Below, piece by piece: positions 1-12,216 of a stretch of DNA of 64,000 nucleotides. This stretch comes from Fallopia convolvulus (lineage: Eukaryota > Streptophyta > Magnoliopsida > Caryophyllales > Polygonaceae): positions 44,663,427 through 44,727,426 of the forward strand of contig OZ024725.1 in NCBI GenBank assembly GCA_964016875.1, read 5' to 3'. Made by a program: the position numbers and the translations under genes. The first letter of the stretch is position 1, and each line of letters opens with the position of its first letter. The notes under the pieces were generated by a model. It worked only from the letters and a program-made list of their open reading frames with translations. It made no database searches and had not been told where the DNA came from.

Positions 1-510
1 GTTTTTTCAATTTATATAATTATTTACTATAAACTTATCCTAAAATACAATTATGTAAAGTGGATTGATCTTAAAAAGTTACGTAGGTGTAAGATAATTG
101 AGAAAGATATAATAATTATTTTATATAGAATATCTTAAAGATTTAATACCTTTCACAAAAATATTTTTTTATAGATACTACGATTAGAAAAGAGAGTTGA
201 GATCAAATGAGAATTAAACTTAACGTGTAAAATGAGAACAATTGTGAGATGTTAGATTTGAAAAATCAATGGTCTACATGAGAAGCTCTCTTTTCAAGTG
301 ATCTTAGTTATGCATGGGTATTTTCATACTTACACCCCTCAAGTAAAAAAAAAGGTTTGGAATGACTCTTCCTTCTTCTATGCATAGACTTCAACGCTCT
401 TTCAATCGATCCTTCTCCAATTTCGTTGGAACCATCCTTCTTCTATTTGGATCGATTTTGTTGTTGATTTATCTCCAATTTTCGTTTTTCTTCATAGATT
501 TTAGGATAAG
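1..510. other. AT-rich intergenic sequence
   Basis: No gene is visible. The first 350 bases are AT-rich and unstructured. From about 360 to 500 there is a pyrimidine-rich stretch with repeated CTTCTTCTAT and GATCGAT words, which could be a leader or the flank of the transposon relic that follows. No terminal inverted repeat could be assigned. Confidence 0.4.
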
Positions 511-800
511 TTGATTTCAAATGGATTCAATACCACATTTAGGGGTTTGCCAACATTTCATGTCTTTACGAGGAAACACTTTGGGACATGTGCAACTCTT
601 ATGTGGATAGTGAATGACTTCCCTTCATATGGGATGTTATCTAGGTGGAGTACTGATATTTATTCTTGTACTTATTGCATGGAGAACACAAAAGCATTTC
701 GGTTATAACATGGAGAAAAGGTTTTTCGTGGTTTGATTTTCATAGGTACTTATTGGAATTGGATCACTCATTCAAGACCAATAGAAGGAACTTGATGAAT
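511..800 (+). pseudogene. CACTA (En/Spm) TNP2-like transposase relic, first part
   Basis: The translation contains WIVNDFPSYGMLSRWST followed by CTYCMENTKAF. These are hallmark blocks of the TNP2 transposase of plant CACTA elements, where the family usually reads W(T)(I/V)NDFPAYGMLSGWST and CPYCMEDTKAF. A TAA stop at 706-708 and a frame change follow directly, so it is dead. The second part of the same gene lies at 1712-2300. The roughly 900 bases between them are foreign, which suggests an insertion into the CACTA element. Confidence 0.72.
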
Positions 801-1711
801 CACAGGCACCCAAGACTCCACAAGACATCAAGGACTTGGCTCATATTCCCTTTGATGGACCAACCACTAGAGACCGAGCCAAGAAGTTGAAGAAAGCTAC
901 AATGGTTATTCTAGCTCGTATTCCGGCTATGGTGGACGAGCCTAAGGAGCCAAGATGGGTCACTTCTATTCACCATGTTTAAGCTTGACTTGGACACAAT
1001 CACATTCAAGAGTTGTTTGTATAATTGTATGTTTATCCTAGACTTACTATTTATAGTGCTTTCTAAATATGTTTTTATTTATAATAGGATTTTCTACATA
1101 TATGGATCATGTGTTATAGGCCATATTATGTGGGCTTATGCTTTTTCAAGTTAGGAAACATATTATTTTATCAATTTGGACCATGCAAGATTGGTGGGAC
1201 AAATTTGAAAAGTAATATGGATCTTACTTGGAGCCTAAGTTATTAGTTGTCTTGCAATAATATCCTTTAATTAAGGTAGAGTTTATATTAGGAAACAATA
1301 TCTTTTAAGAATAGAATAAGATAGTTGGCTATCTATGTCTATGTAAACCCTTGTAATCTTTATTGTCAAGACATGTTGAATTAAATCTTTGGAGTAGAAA
1401 CCTTGTTTCTTATTCCAAGGACCATCAACCCAAACTCTCTCTTTTGTTATTGTGATTTTCGTCCAAACCAAAACACAACACCAATCTCGAAATTCTTTGG
1501 CATCCAACGTCCATCATAACTCTCCAAATACAATCCAATCTCAAACACATCCAATTGAGTAGTTACTTGTTCTTTAAGCAATCAATTTAGAAATCTTGTT
1601 GCTTTGCAATCCAAGGAAGTGATTGAGAACCTTAAAGTTTGAGTCTTCTCAACCAAAATTTAAATCTTGCAACTAAAAGAAGAAGATGATTAATGCTGAC
1701 AAGATCAGGAC
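801..1711 (+). mobile_element. Ty3/gypsy pol 3' end plus LTR-like fragment, inserted in the CACTA relic
   Basis: At about 853-898 the plus strand encodes DGPTTRDRAKKLKKA, which resembles the basic tail found at the C-terminus of many plant Ty3/gypsy polyproteins (GPxTRxRAKxL). It stops near 979. The following 700 bases have LTR-like composition, with no ORF, and separate two collinear pieces of TNP2 transposase. I infer a truncated 3' end of a gypsy element. Exact borders and target duplication were not found. Confidence 0.45.
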
Positions 1712-2300
1712 TTGGAAAACAAACGGAAACGAAGTGCGCGAGCTCATCAATTCCGTATCAGAACTTCTACAAAGGGCAGAAGGAGAACGGACCTCCTATT
1801 CCTTATTTGTCTAGTCAAGAGATGTAGAAACGTGTTCAAGGTTTGCCACCACCATGGATCGAGAGTCTATATGAATATCCAAATGGTTATGATGAAATAC
1901 ATAAGTTCACGAGGAAAAGTATATTTTGGATGTTTCCTTATTAGAAGCATAATTTGCTTTGTCACAACCTTGATGTAATGCATATTGAGAAAAATGTGTT
2001 TGAGTGCTTGATTAACACCATAATGGATGTCAACGGGAAGACAGGACAACCTAGTCAAAAAAGGACATGCACTTATATTTTCATCACCTAGAGCTTCAAG
2101 TGGAGGATGATCACAAGGGTCCAAAACCAAAATCAATTTAATCATTAGATTGAGAAAAAGGAAAATGTTTCTTAATTGGTTAAAGAGCTTGATATTTTAG
2201 ATAGTTATTTCTCTAATATTGGTCGGTTTGTGCAATTGCAAGAGGGTACGGTAGACTACTCAGGATGAAGAGTCATGATTGTCATGTGTTCATGAAAATT
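1712..2300 (+). pseudogene. CACTA (En/Spm) TNP2-like transposase relic, second part
   Basis: Motifs typical of TNP2 are seen in order: TRKSIFW, LDVMHIEKNVF (about 1970-2003) and RMKSHDCHVFM (about 2262-2294). They fall in different frames with internal stops, so this is a pseudogene. It continues the transposase begun at 511-800 in the same orientation. No CACTA terminal inverted repeat was recognised downstream. Confidence 0.75.
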
Positions 2301-4234
2301 GTTAGAAGTTTTAGTTTGATTGTTCCAAGAGTTAGTGACACAAACGTTGTATGGAGATTCATCGACATCAAATGATGTGATAAAGTCACTGACACGGACA
2401 ATTGCAGGAAAACTATTTTTGGAAGAAATGCGCAGATTATATTTAATTGTTCACAAGCCAGTTGGAGTGTCTATTTAAGGAGAAAATAATCACAAAACAG
2501 TGTAAAAATCAGAGGAATATGTCGAGATTCTTATGTGATATTTCTTATGAGCATACATGTTATTTTAGGAAACAGCTTGTAAGATTACATGGGATGTCAT
2601 TTCCTTAACCGTATAGGAAATGATATCACATGAAATTACTCTTCTTCTCACTTAAATACTTCAGTGTTTTAGGTTAGATGTTGATACACTTGAGCATTAC
2701 TTTGTATTCGTGTGAGAAAGAAAGTAGACATGTGTGTGGGATTCGTGCAAGTGGTGTACTCGAGTGTTCTTAGGCACAACGTGAGATTGAGAGTGTTGAG
2801 AGACAAAAGAAGAGAGTGGTTAAAGGTTGTGGGATTCAACTTGTAAATGTGAGAGCTTTGTAAATGCTCAAGAAATCAATAGAGTGAGTCTAAGTACTCT
2901 TGAAATCCGACCGAGGGAGAAGTTCAGAAGGGAGTGGTTTTTCTCGAAGTAAACTAGTTGGTTTACAAGGAATTTCCACTATACATCATTGTGTTACTTA
3001 AAGTTTTGGAAACGAAAATCTGTGGCAGTGAAGGAAATTGAGTCTTCTATGGATAAGATGAAGGAAAAATACAGAGAAACCGACAGAGAAAAGGGAAAGG
3101 TGTAACTTATAAGAGAAGAGTCAGTCATGGGCAAGCAAATGGCTTTGAAGGCATTCAATAAATAGGAAAAGGGACATTTGATGAGATGACTACAGAATGC
3201 TAGTTCCTAAAGCAATTCAAACCGCTCAAAATGTTTAGAGGGAAATCTGGGTGGGCTTGGTGGGCTTGGTGGGTATTGTTCGGCCCTAATATTTATGGGC
3301 TATTTACGAAGTCGGGCCACAATGCAAGTGGTAGAGAATTCGGAGGTAATGTCTTCAATGAGGAGGGGAAATGGCGGAAGAGGGATAAGGGAGTTTATAG
3401 CCATTGGAGAAGATATAACACCAAGGCGAAATCATTGGGTTGTTCCTCCAGTGTCAACAAACATGACACCATAAAGGGGAAATTTAAAAGAAAAAAGGAA
3501 TTCGAAATGCAATTGAAGAAGCTCAAATATCGCAATTCTCCGATTCTCACTTTTGAAGAGCAAAAACATTGTTCTAGTTGTAATTAAGCAACGAAGGCCG
3601 AAATCAACATTGTATACTTGGGATTCGTCATTCTCATACATTAATATATTACTTTGAATATAAATTCTTTCTCTTCATTCTTTTTAACTCGTTATTTAGC
3701 ATATTCTATATTCTTGTCATAACATGTCAACATGTTTTGGTTGGTGATTGTCTAAAGTTCTCTTATTATAGCAAGTTTCGTGTTTACATGTTATATTTTC
3801 CCAAAACAACCACTGCTAGATGGACTGGGCCAAAAATGTGTGCCCAATATATTTCAACAACATAGTGTTCGCCGGAGGAGGAAATGAAGGCGACGAACTC
3901 TACATCCCTCTTTAGGAGCGCCGATAGTCGTCGAAGAGAGATGGAGACAACAGAGCCGTTGTAGCATTCATTGGGAGCGCCATACCCACGTTGTCAAAAG
4001 TGGATAGAAGTCGTGTTAAGATAAGGGTTATTGATTTTAATTATTGAATTTTTAAATAATACTAATGAATCAAAATATTGATATTATTATTAATTGATTA
4101 AATCCCAAAAGAACTCAAATGGGGTAAAGGGCAAAGTATTGATAGTTCTGCCCCATTCTAAGTAATCTTATGCCCACCACTAATTCTATATATGAAATTA
4201 CTTATATCATATATATCCTTGTCATTCTAAATAA
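2301..4234. other. Unassigned intergenic sequence with decayed repeat remnants
   Basis: The stretch 2540-3010 reads like a leader or LTR remnant (no ORF, repeated GAGAGTG words). An unrecognised 118-codon ORF lies at 3231-3587 on the plus strand. It begins after a triple tandem repeat of GTGGGCTTG and is lysine-rich at its C-terminus, and I would not call it a gene. Sequence at about 4065-4130 resembles 12100-12170 (shared ATCAAAATATTGATA and AAAAGAACTCAAATGG), so both are fragments of one dispersed repeat. Confidence 0.4.
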
Positions 4235-6790
4235 TCTATGTATATATAAGACCTAAGGAATAAGGCGACCACATTGTGCCACCTAGGATTTTCTTATGTG
4301 TCGTTCCCACATTAAGCCACCTAGGATTTCGCCACATAGGATTTTTTATTTTGAGAATTTATATATGTTGAAATTATTTTAGGATAATATATAAATATGT
4401 AAAATTAATCTAGGAAAGATTCTATTTAAAATAAAGATGTTATCTAATGTTAAATCTTAAGTCGTAATGCTAAATATTTGATATGATAATTTATTTAACT
4501 TAAAAATATTATATCTAAAATAAAATAAACTATAAAAAGCATTAAATATTTGGTAAATTATTATTGATGAATATTATTTATAATAGTTTATTTAAGTTAT
4601 TTTTCCGTCACAATATAAGCTATCAGCCACATAGGATTTTACCATGTATCACCTAGGATTTTTCGTACATGTCATTCTCACAATTTATATTTATTGATAA
4701 GATTCTATCTAACATAAAATAAAATATAGTATATATTAGGATAGATTCTGAGTATATAATTGATTATCAGTTGATTACATTATCTTTGATCTATATATCT
4801 ATTTTTATAAAGAGAAAGTGTCCCGTGCGAATGGGCGTTTGTGTGAAAAATAAGAATAAATCTCGCTCGTTCATTCCAAAAAATCAACGTCCTTGATTAA
4901 ACATTCATTAAAAAGAATAAAATACGGCACATGCGAATTTTTCTCTTATTATTCGCGTATTTTTCCAATAAAATACGACACGGACGAATTTTTCCCGTAT
5001 TATTTACGAATTTTTCGAAAAATACGTTTTTATGAGACGCGTCCAATTTGTTCATCATAAATAGCGATTTGTTCATCAATATTTACCAATTGTTCATCAA
5101 CATTAACGAATTGTGCATTGAGTTTTTGATAACATTGTTCATCGATTTTGAACTTTTTTTATTTTTAATTTTATTTTTTAACCTTATTTGTGTGTAGGAA
5201 TACAATATTATGTAGTTTTTTTATGCACATATAATTAGTTTTGATATACCCATATTTGTTCATTGATATACTCGTATTTGTTCATAGATATACCCCTATT
5301 TGTTCATTGATATACCCATGGTATACCATTATTTGTTCATTAGTATACTTCTTTTTTGTTCATTGGTATACCATTATTTGTTCATTTATATACCTCATTT
5401 GTTCATTATTATACCATTATCTGTAATAAACTTATGTTTTATGTGTCAATGCTATCAACTTGTACATTTAGGACTATTAATATCATCAACTTGTACATTT
5501 AGGACTATCTATTTGTGCATGTTTGCATTTATTTTGTGCTTTAAGGCTATCTTGAATTCAAAGTATAATACGAATGGAGTTCTTTAAGGCTAACTTGTGA
5601 ATACGAATGAAGTGCTCAATATAGTACCAAAATAAGATAAGTTTGATGTAGAAACTTGAATACAAAAGATAATAGATAAAGAATTTGATTTTGCAAAAAT
5701 ATGGCGTATGCTAAGAGAACGAGATAGCAACAAATCGAAGAGGAGTGCTTTTGCCTTATTTAGCTATGAACAAATTTATGTTATTAATGAAAAAATATGC
5801 ATATAGCAATGAACAAATTGAGGTTACTAGTGAATAAATATGCATATAGTAATGAACAATTATATGAAAAAGGCAATGAACAAATATGCATAAACCAGTG
5901 AACAAATTGATGTAACTAATGAACAAATATGCACACACCGATGAACAAATATGCCAAAACCAATGAATAAATATTTTCGTTTTTTAGGAACAAAATCACA
6001 ATGTTGATGAACATATTGCATGTAATTTTGATACACTTTTGTTCATTTTTTATGTACAAACAATAGATTTTTTATGCACAAGTAATAGTTTATTTATGCT
6101 TAAAATCACAATTTTGATGAACAAAATCACAGTTTCGATGAACAAATCAACATTATTGATGAACAAATCCACAATACTGATGAACAATCTGGGCGCATGT
6201 CCTATTTCCGTTTTTTTCAAAAATACGCGAACAATTCGTCAATAATTCGCATGTGCCGTTTTTTCACCTTTTTAAGTGAAATGATCAGCGCCTTTGATTT
6301 TTCTTGATCCAACGACTCATGTTCTTTCTTATTTCGCACCTAGGCGCCCATTCGCACCTGAACCGGACTCATAAAGAAGTTTATTAAATGAAATTATGAT
6401 CAAAAAATAAAAAAAATGATTAAAATTACATTATCCTTGTCTTCTTATCCATGTATGATGTCAAAGATTTTTTAACAATTAAATTTTGGTTAAAAAATGT
6501 ATCTATAACTATATATTAAAGTTGTATCTTTTTGAGCCACTACATTGACTTTGACCTAAATTTATTTTTAAAATTTAAAATTTTATTTATATTACTTTAT
6601 CTTTTTCAAATAATTTTTGTCTCTATTTATTTATAAAAATTGTAATAATTCGAATTTATTTGATTCTAAAAATAAAAACTATCGTATGTGAGTATAATTT
6701 TTTTTATCTTTTATGTATCACTATATTAAAATAAATATGCTCATACTTAATGCGAGTCGTAGTCGTGCATCACACGACGGGTATAACTAG
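4235..6790 (+). mobile_element. Non-autonomous Helitron with a nested MULE-like element
   Basis: The 5' end starts TCTATGTATATATAAG after an A. It is followed by the CCACCTAGGATTTT and CACATAGG words common at plant Helitron left ends. The 3' end has a hairpin (GTCGTG at 6762-6767, CACGAC at 6773-6778) and terminates in CTAG (6787-6790) before a T, matching the Helitron rule of insertion between A and T and a CTRR end. No Rep/helicase coding sequence is present. The interior is interrupted by another element at 4816-6370. Confidence 0.7.
4816..6370. mobile_element. MULE-like non-autonomous element with ~300-bp inverted ends and GTTCATT repeats
   Basis: The two ends are inverted copies: GTGCGAATGGGCG at 4825-4837 matches CGCCCATTCGCAC at 6345-6357. 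The similarity continues inward through CACATGCGAATT and the TTGTTCATCA repeats. The flanks ATAAAGAGA (4807-4815) and ATAAAGAAG (6371-6379) look like a decayed 9-bp target duplication, as in Mutator-like elements. The middle (5240-6200) is built of degenerate GTTCATT units on both strands and encodes nothing convincing. It sits inside the Helitron. Confidence 0.65.
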
Positions 6791-7654
6791 TATTACTTCT
6801 ATTCGAAATTACTTGTCATTCTATTAATTAACAAAAATATTAAGAAACTGCTTGATTTTACATAAATATCATTTTGTAATTAGTTTGCTTAATTTTGCTA
6901 TTTGTGAAGACGAAATTTTGCCTTTACGAGTATTTTTTCAAGGAAAAAATTGAAAAAAAAATAAATCTGACAAAATGTGTAGAATGACAATTAAGTATCG
7001 TTGAAAAAAAAATAACATGTTAAAATGACAAGTATTTTTAAACAGATAGAGTATTTATGAATCGATAGTTTCAATACTAAAATATACATAAAAATTATTA
7101 AGCAAAATTCATACAGGGCATTATCATTCTTTTTGGTGTACTATTTATGTATAATAGTTATCAACTTATCATTATACCATTGTCCTTACAATTTTTTATA
7201 AATGAGTTATATATGACTAGTAAAGGACCGCGTGCGTGCCGCACGTAGGATAATGTTAGTTATTTGAGTATTTTCATACTCTCTCCATCTAAGTCTATTT
7301 GGTTTTTTAGACACAATTAATTATCTAATTCTATTTGGCTTTCTAGTTATTTTGTCCAATAATTTCCACTTTTACATCAACTAATTTCCACTTCATTGGT
7401 TGGAATAAAAAAGGAGAATTAATTATATGTATTGATGATTTAATAGGGGTATATTAGTAAGAATAGTATTTGTCTTAATATTTGTGTAAAATGCTTAAAG
7501 GACAAATAGACTTAGACGGAAAGAGTACACTTTACGAACTTCACAAAGAGTAGTACCAAAAAGAAACTGATAAAGATACTTCGGGAAGATGTACATATTT
7601 AGCCGAGTATAAACTATTCATAAATCTCTACTTGTTTCAATACAACATATCACA
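6791..7654. other. AT-rich intergenic with a possible reverse Helitron 3' end
   Basis: No coding potential. At 7217-7245 the minus strand reads a short hairpin (CGTGC/GCACG) followed by CTAG and T, which resembles a Helitron 3' terminus in reverse orientation. No matching 5' end was found, so it is probably a fragment. Confidence 0.35.
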
Positions 7655-8019
7655 CTGAAATTTTAAGTTGGGTTCAATTTTGTTATGAGTTATGGGTCAA
7701 TTGGGTCAGGTTGTTGCGGGTTTTCGGTAGGTCGGATTGACCAGCGGGTCTGAAATATCGTTCTTTTTACGATTATTAAAATTTTAGTTAAATAATAATA
7801 TTCAATTAGAATATGTTTTTATGTATATTAATAGCAAAATATATTATAAGTTTCAAAATAAATTTTATAAATATAATAAATCCGTCAACCCAACGGGCTT
7901 TAGGTTCTATCGGGTTCAGTTTATTTCGGATTTTGGGTTCAAATTTTCAGATCTTGACCCTAAAATTATCGGACGATTCAGATCGAATTTGTGTGTTAAG
8001 TCAACTTTTAATAGCTCTA
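7655..8019. mobile_element. hAT-type MITE, left-truncated copy
   Basis: This segment is collinear with the complete MITE at 17083-17512. Both share the GGGTTCAATT, TTTTCGGT, CAACCCAACGGG and CTTGACCCTAAAATTATCG blocks, and this copy ends in AGCTCTA like the other. The left terminus TAGACCTGTC is missing and no target duplication is seen, so the copy is older or truncated. Confidence 0.65.
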
Positions 8020-8095
8020 TATACTATTAAAGATAACCCATAGTCGGTTTAAACTTATGATAACATATATTGATTCCGGAGCGAAAATACAATAA

Positions 8096-9150
8096 TCTAC
8101 TATATATATAAAAGCAATAAGGTTTGGAGCCTTCTCATTACGCCACCTAAGATTTTGCCACATGTCGATCCTATATTAAGTCACCTCAGTTTTTACACAT
8201 GTTATTTTCTTATAATTTAGACGTCTTTATAAATATTTCATGTCATAGCCCACATGTCAAATTTTTTTCATGTCACTCGTATGTAATGTACACATCATAT
8301 TGTCACATAATCTACAAATCTCAATCAATTTTTTAATTTTTTATATTGGATTACAATAATGTTTTTTTTGGAAATTTAGTTACATATTTGTAAAAATATT
8401 TGTTACCATATATTTATGATCCTAACAACTCTCCCATATAATCTACTAAAAAAACTCCTATAAATATATACCGAGATCTTATCCTATAATATTTTTAAAC
8501 TACAAAATTAATAATAGATTGTTAATAATAGATTTTTAAACTACAAAATTATGATATATCTTTAAATTTTCAATTTTGATTTTTTGATAATTTACATACA
8601 AATCAAGCCAATTACAATTGTAATTTTCAATTATAATTTTGCGATAATATTTTATTGATAATATAAGTATATGTCAAGTCAATTTTATTTGCTAATTCAT
8701 ATTAAATGTCTCATTATTTTCATTTTTGCTATCAAAATCTTTAATTTAGAATTATGCTTTTTTACAATTTATATAAATCACCAATTCACAATTATTATTT
8801 ATATTATATTTTTATTTATTAATATTATTTTTATAGTATATTTAAAGAAATATCGAGTCATAGTCGTGCAGGACATGACGAAAATACAATATTACGTTAA
8901 AAGATAAAAGTATTTTCATAATTATTGAGATGAAGATTTAAAAGGGGGAGAGAGTACATTTATTGATTGCAAAAAAGAAGATTAAAAAAAGGAAAAAAAA
9001 AATAGAAAAGAGAGAGAGAGCAGCTTATGTAAAAATGCTACTGTTCCTAAGAAAACACATGCATTTGTGGGCTTTTTGATTAATATCATTTTTATAGTAT
9101 ATTTAAAGAAATATCGAGTCATAGTCGTGCAGGGCACGACGAAAATAAAA
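8096..9150 (+). mobile_element. Non-autonomous Helitron, right end duplicated
   Basis: It starts TCTACTATATATATAAAAGC after an A and carries GCCACCTAAGATTTTGCC near the left end, as the Helitron at 4235 does. The 3' terminal hairpin GTCGTGC-AGG-GCACGAC is present twice because of the tandem duplication at 8821-9338: degenerate in the first copy (8862-8878) and perfect in the second. No clean CTRR terminus follows either hairpin, so the right border is uncertain. There is no coding sequence. Confidence 0.55.
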
Positions 9151-9338
9151 TATTACGTTAAAAGATAAAAGTATTTTCATAATTATTGAGATGAAGATAT
9201 AAAGGGGGAGAGAGTACATTTATTGATTGCAAAAAAGAAGATTAAAAAAAGGAAAAAAAATAGAAAAGAGAGAGAGAGCAGCTTATGTAAAAATGCTACT
9301 GTTCCTAAGAAAACACATGCGTTTATGGGCTTTTTGAT
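8821..9338. repeat. 260-bp tandem duplication
   Basis: Unit 1 (8821-9080) and unit 2 (9081-9338) are nearly identical head-to-tail copies, both ending in GGGCTTTTTGAT. Each holds a Helitron-like 3' hairpin followed by a purine-rich AAAAGGGGGAGAGAG stretch. The few differences include the hairpin arm, an A-tract length change and single substitutions, so the duplication is fairly recent. Confidence 0.9.
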
Positions 9339-9486
9339 TCACAATTCAGATTACTTAGTACCCATTACATCTATGGCATTTTATTGAACCTAAGATACTC
9401 ATTTTGTGGTTTACTGTACTCTCACTTAGTCGCTTCCGCTCATCTTATATATTTTTTTAGAATAGAAAAGAATTAGGCTGACAAAG

Positions 9487-9894
9487 TCAACCTATAGCTT
9501 CCTTGCGGATGAGGACCTTAAGTCCTGGATGTGTCTGAATTTGATGAGAACTACAAGAATGACGTAGCCCCGTGATCAAATCCGCAACTTTATTGCAATC
9601 ACGAGGTACATGTGAAAATTTGACTACCTCAAACGACTGCGACAAAACCAGTGTATATGATATTAACATTTCAATTTGCCATGGGCACAATTTATTTCCT
9701 CGTAATGCTTTTATAACAATTAAGTTATCTCCTTCGATCATGATCTTGGCCAAATTTCTCCTCCTGGCTTCACATACAGCCTCATACATTGATGTAGCTT
9801 CCGCTTGGATTATACTCCAGTGGTCATTTGCAAAAGCGTTCATTGAGATAGTCTGTCCATTATGATCCCGAATAATATAGCCTGTTGTTGCCAA
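9487..9894 (-). pseudogene. LINE RNase H (RVT_3-type) domain
   Basis: The 135-codon frame carries GYIIRDHNGQTI, an AEATSMYEAVCEARR helix with the expected Glu, MIEGDNLIVIKAL with the expected Asp, and SHVPRDCNKVADLI at the end. This is the plant-type RNase H fold found at the C-terminus of LINE ORF2 proteins. It stops at 9487, and the 3' untranslated tail runs left to about 9340. Confidence 0.85.
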
Positions 9895-10020
9895 TCCAAT
9901 TTATTTTTTAGATCCATCAAAATTAAGTTTTACAAATCCATGTTCTGGTTTATGCCATTTCTTATCTTTCCTCTTAGTTGTAGTTCGAACTGGTATGCCA
10001 TTATCATCATTAAAGTTCTC

Positions 10021-10941
10021 TTATACTTTTTTCAACATCATTATTTGAGTTTTTATGAAGTCTTCTATGGTTCTTGAAGATCCATCCAAAGGTTGACTAA
10101 ATACTGCTTTGTTTCTGTAATACCATATACTCCACCAAGCTATAATTAATTCCTTAAACTTATGCAAGTTCATTGATTCTTTCAGGTTCTTTAAAATTTT
10201 CTTCATACATTGATCATTTCCTAATCTGTTGGTTAAAGATGCAACAAAATCATGATCCACTTTATATAATGCCTGTAGCGTAAATGGGAACTCCAACAAT
10301 AAATACTTTGTTGTTTGATTTGAAATTGAGCATAACGGACACTCAGAAGTTACTGTCGTGTGGCGTTGAAGTAGTATATCTTTTGTTGGTAATCCATCTG
10401 AACAAATTTTCCAAAGAAATATTTTACATTTTGGGCTTATATCTAAGTTCCAAATCCATTCAAATTCACAGTCACTTATTTGCTGCTCATGCGATATGAA
10501 AGAAGTAGCAGAGTGTGTAGAGAACCATCCATTCTTGCTGGGAAACCAATATAATCTATCTCTAATTTGGCTTTTCGGAATTAATATCGCCATAATTCGT
10601 TTTGCCCAGTCGCGTGGTAATAGTTTATATAACTCTTGGTCCTTCCATCGTCCATCTTTGTCAATAAATACCGATACTGTGGCATTAATATCCGCTTCGG
10701 GTATTTTAGGGCAAATATCTAATAGTGCGTGATTAGTCACCCACTGGTCTTTCCAAAACCTAACAGTTTTTCCATCACCTATCTGCCAAATTAGTCCTTT
10801 TTGGAATTCTAGTTTTAGCGTGATCAATTTTTTCCACTGCCATGAAGCATGTGTATATTCTAATAAGTTCGTGTTCTTTAAATATTTTTCCGATACAATA
10901 CGAACCCAAATATTCGTTGGTTCTGCTAAAAGTTTCCACAA
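10021..10941 (-). pseudogene. LINE zf-RVT region, open for 306 codons
   Basis: This open stretch lies between RT and RNase H of the same LINE. It contains WQIGDGKTVRFWKDQW and, further on, WNLDISPKCKIFLWKICSDG followed by LPTKDIL and the cysteines of ECPLC. That is the zinc-binding region (zf-RVT) typical of plant LINE ORF2 products. It is not an independent gene, because the RT and RNase H fragments join it in the same direction. Confidence 0.85.
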
Positions 10942-11184
10942 TAATTTAATTTGTAGAGCTTTGTTGACGTGAACCGATTTTCGAAGGCCGAGACCACCCT
11001 TTTTCTCCTAGCGACATATTCTATCCCAACCTATAAGTGGAGTGTGTCCATTCGGTTTATTCAAGAAAAACTCTCTATTTACTGTATCTAACTTATTTAA
11101 CGTTCCTTCTAGTAACATGAAGTTCTGCATTGTATAAAAAGGCTTTGTGGCCAATATTGATTTAATTAAGGTTGTTCTTCCTGC

Positions 11185-12055
11185 CTAAGATAAAGAGTTA
11201 GCTTTCCATTTCGAGAGTTGTTGTTCAATTGATCTGATAACAGGTTCAAACGTTCTCTGTGTTACTTTTGAGTTTATGATAGGGCATCCTAAGTACTTTT
11301 CTAAAGAACTTGTATGAGGTATTCCTATTTCTTCTTTGAGAAGTCTTTTCGTCGATGTTATTACTCCTTTAGTCTTTTGAAACGCTGATTTATGGAAATT
11401 GATCTTTTGTCCTGATATATCACAATAGTCTTCTAAAATACATTTGATGTTCCTAAACGCTACTGTTGATGTAGGGCTAAAGATTATTATATCGTCTGCG
11501 AATGACAAAAACGGAATCCTGGTTCCTCCTCGAACAACCTGAAATCAAACAATTTTGGGATGAGTCATGCTTTCCTTACGCAATCGACGTGCTAGGATTT
11601 CAGCACCCAGGATAAATAGTAATGGGGATAACAGATCTCCTTGGCGTAATCCTCGTTTTGGGTGAAAGATGTCTGTTGGTTCATTTTTGACTAACACAGA
11701 AAACGTTACAATACTTACACATTGCATTATCCATACTATAAATTTGGGATGAAACCCATATGCTTGCATTACCCGTTCTAGAAAATCCCAATCTACGCGG
11801 TCAAAAGCCTTTTCCATATCTAATTTGATTGCTGCCCATCATGTCTTTCCTTTTCGTTGTCGAAACATATGAAAGATCTCATGAGGTATAAGAACATTAT
11901 CCTGTATAGCACGACTCGTAACAAAAGCTCCTTGAAGAGGATGAATTATATGCGGTAAAACCTTCTTCAGTCTTTCAGCTAATATCTTTGCAATGATCTT
12001 GTATATAGTGGAACATAAACTAATAGGTCTATAATGGTTAATCGATGTCGGGTTG
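11185..12055 (-). pseudogene. LINE reverse transcriptase domain, broken
   Basis: Visible blocks are RPISLCSTIYKIIAKILAERL near the break, then KLDMEKAFDRVDWDFLE (motif A with its catalytic Asp), GLRQGDLLSPLLF, and MSFADDIIIFSPTS (motif C, the ADD catalytic pair intact at about 11495-11505). A stop lies in the stretch before KLDMEKAF, another after SKWKANSLS (11185), and another at about 11010. It is inactive, though the catalytic residues remain. Confidence 0.88.
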
Positions 12056-12216
12056 TCGCATTTTATATGTTCTAAGCTGTCAAATCCTAAAAGATATCAT
12101 CAAAATATTGATAGTGTTATTTATATATCAAATCGTAAAAGAACTCAAATGGAGAAAAAGGTCCCAAATCATCGGTATTCCACTCCACCCTTCCCTTCCC
12201 AGATTATATATATATA

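Larger units (their letters stand above)
9340..12055 (-). mobile_element. 5'-truncated LINE (L1-type) retrotransposon
   Basis: On the minus strand the order is reverse transcriptase (12055 to 11185), zinc-binding RT-associated domain (10941 to 10021) and RNase H (9894 to 9487), the usual ORF2 order of plant L1-type LINEs. The endonuclease and ORF1 are missing because the element breaks off inside RT at about 12055, as expected for incomplete target-primed reverse transcription. Several stops interrupt the frame. A clear poly(A) tail and target duplication were not found. Confidence 0.88.

Noticed and set aside
3231..3587. 118-codon ORF as a gene
   Set aside because: No recognisable domain, low-complexity start, no promoter or splice context, and surrounded by decayed repeats.
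5241..5587. Hydrophobic small ORFs rich in Tyr, Ile and Phe
   Set aside because: They are translations of GTTCATT/ATATACC tandem repeats inside a non-coding element.
10284..10732. Plus-strand ORFs in the LINE
   Set aside because: Antisense shadows of the LINE zf-RVT coding region.
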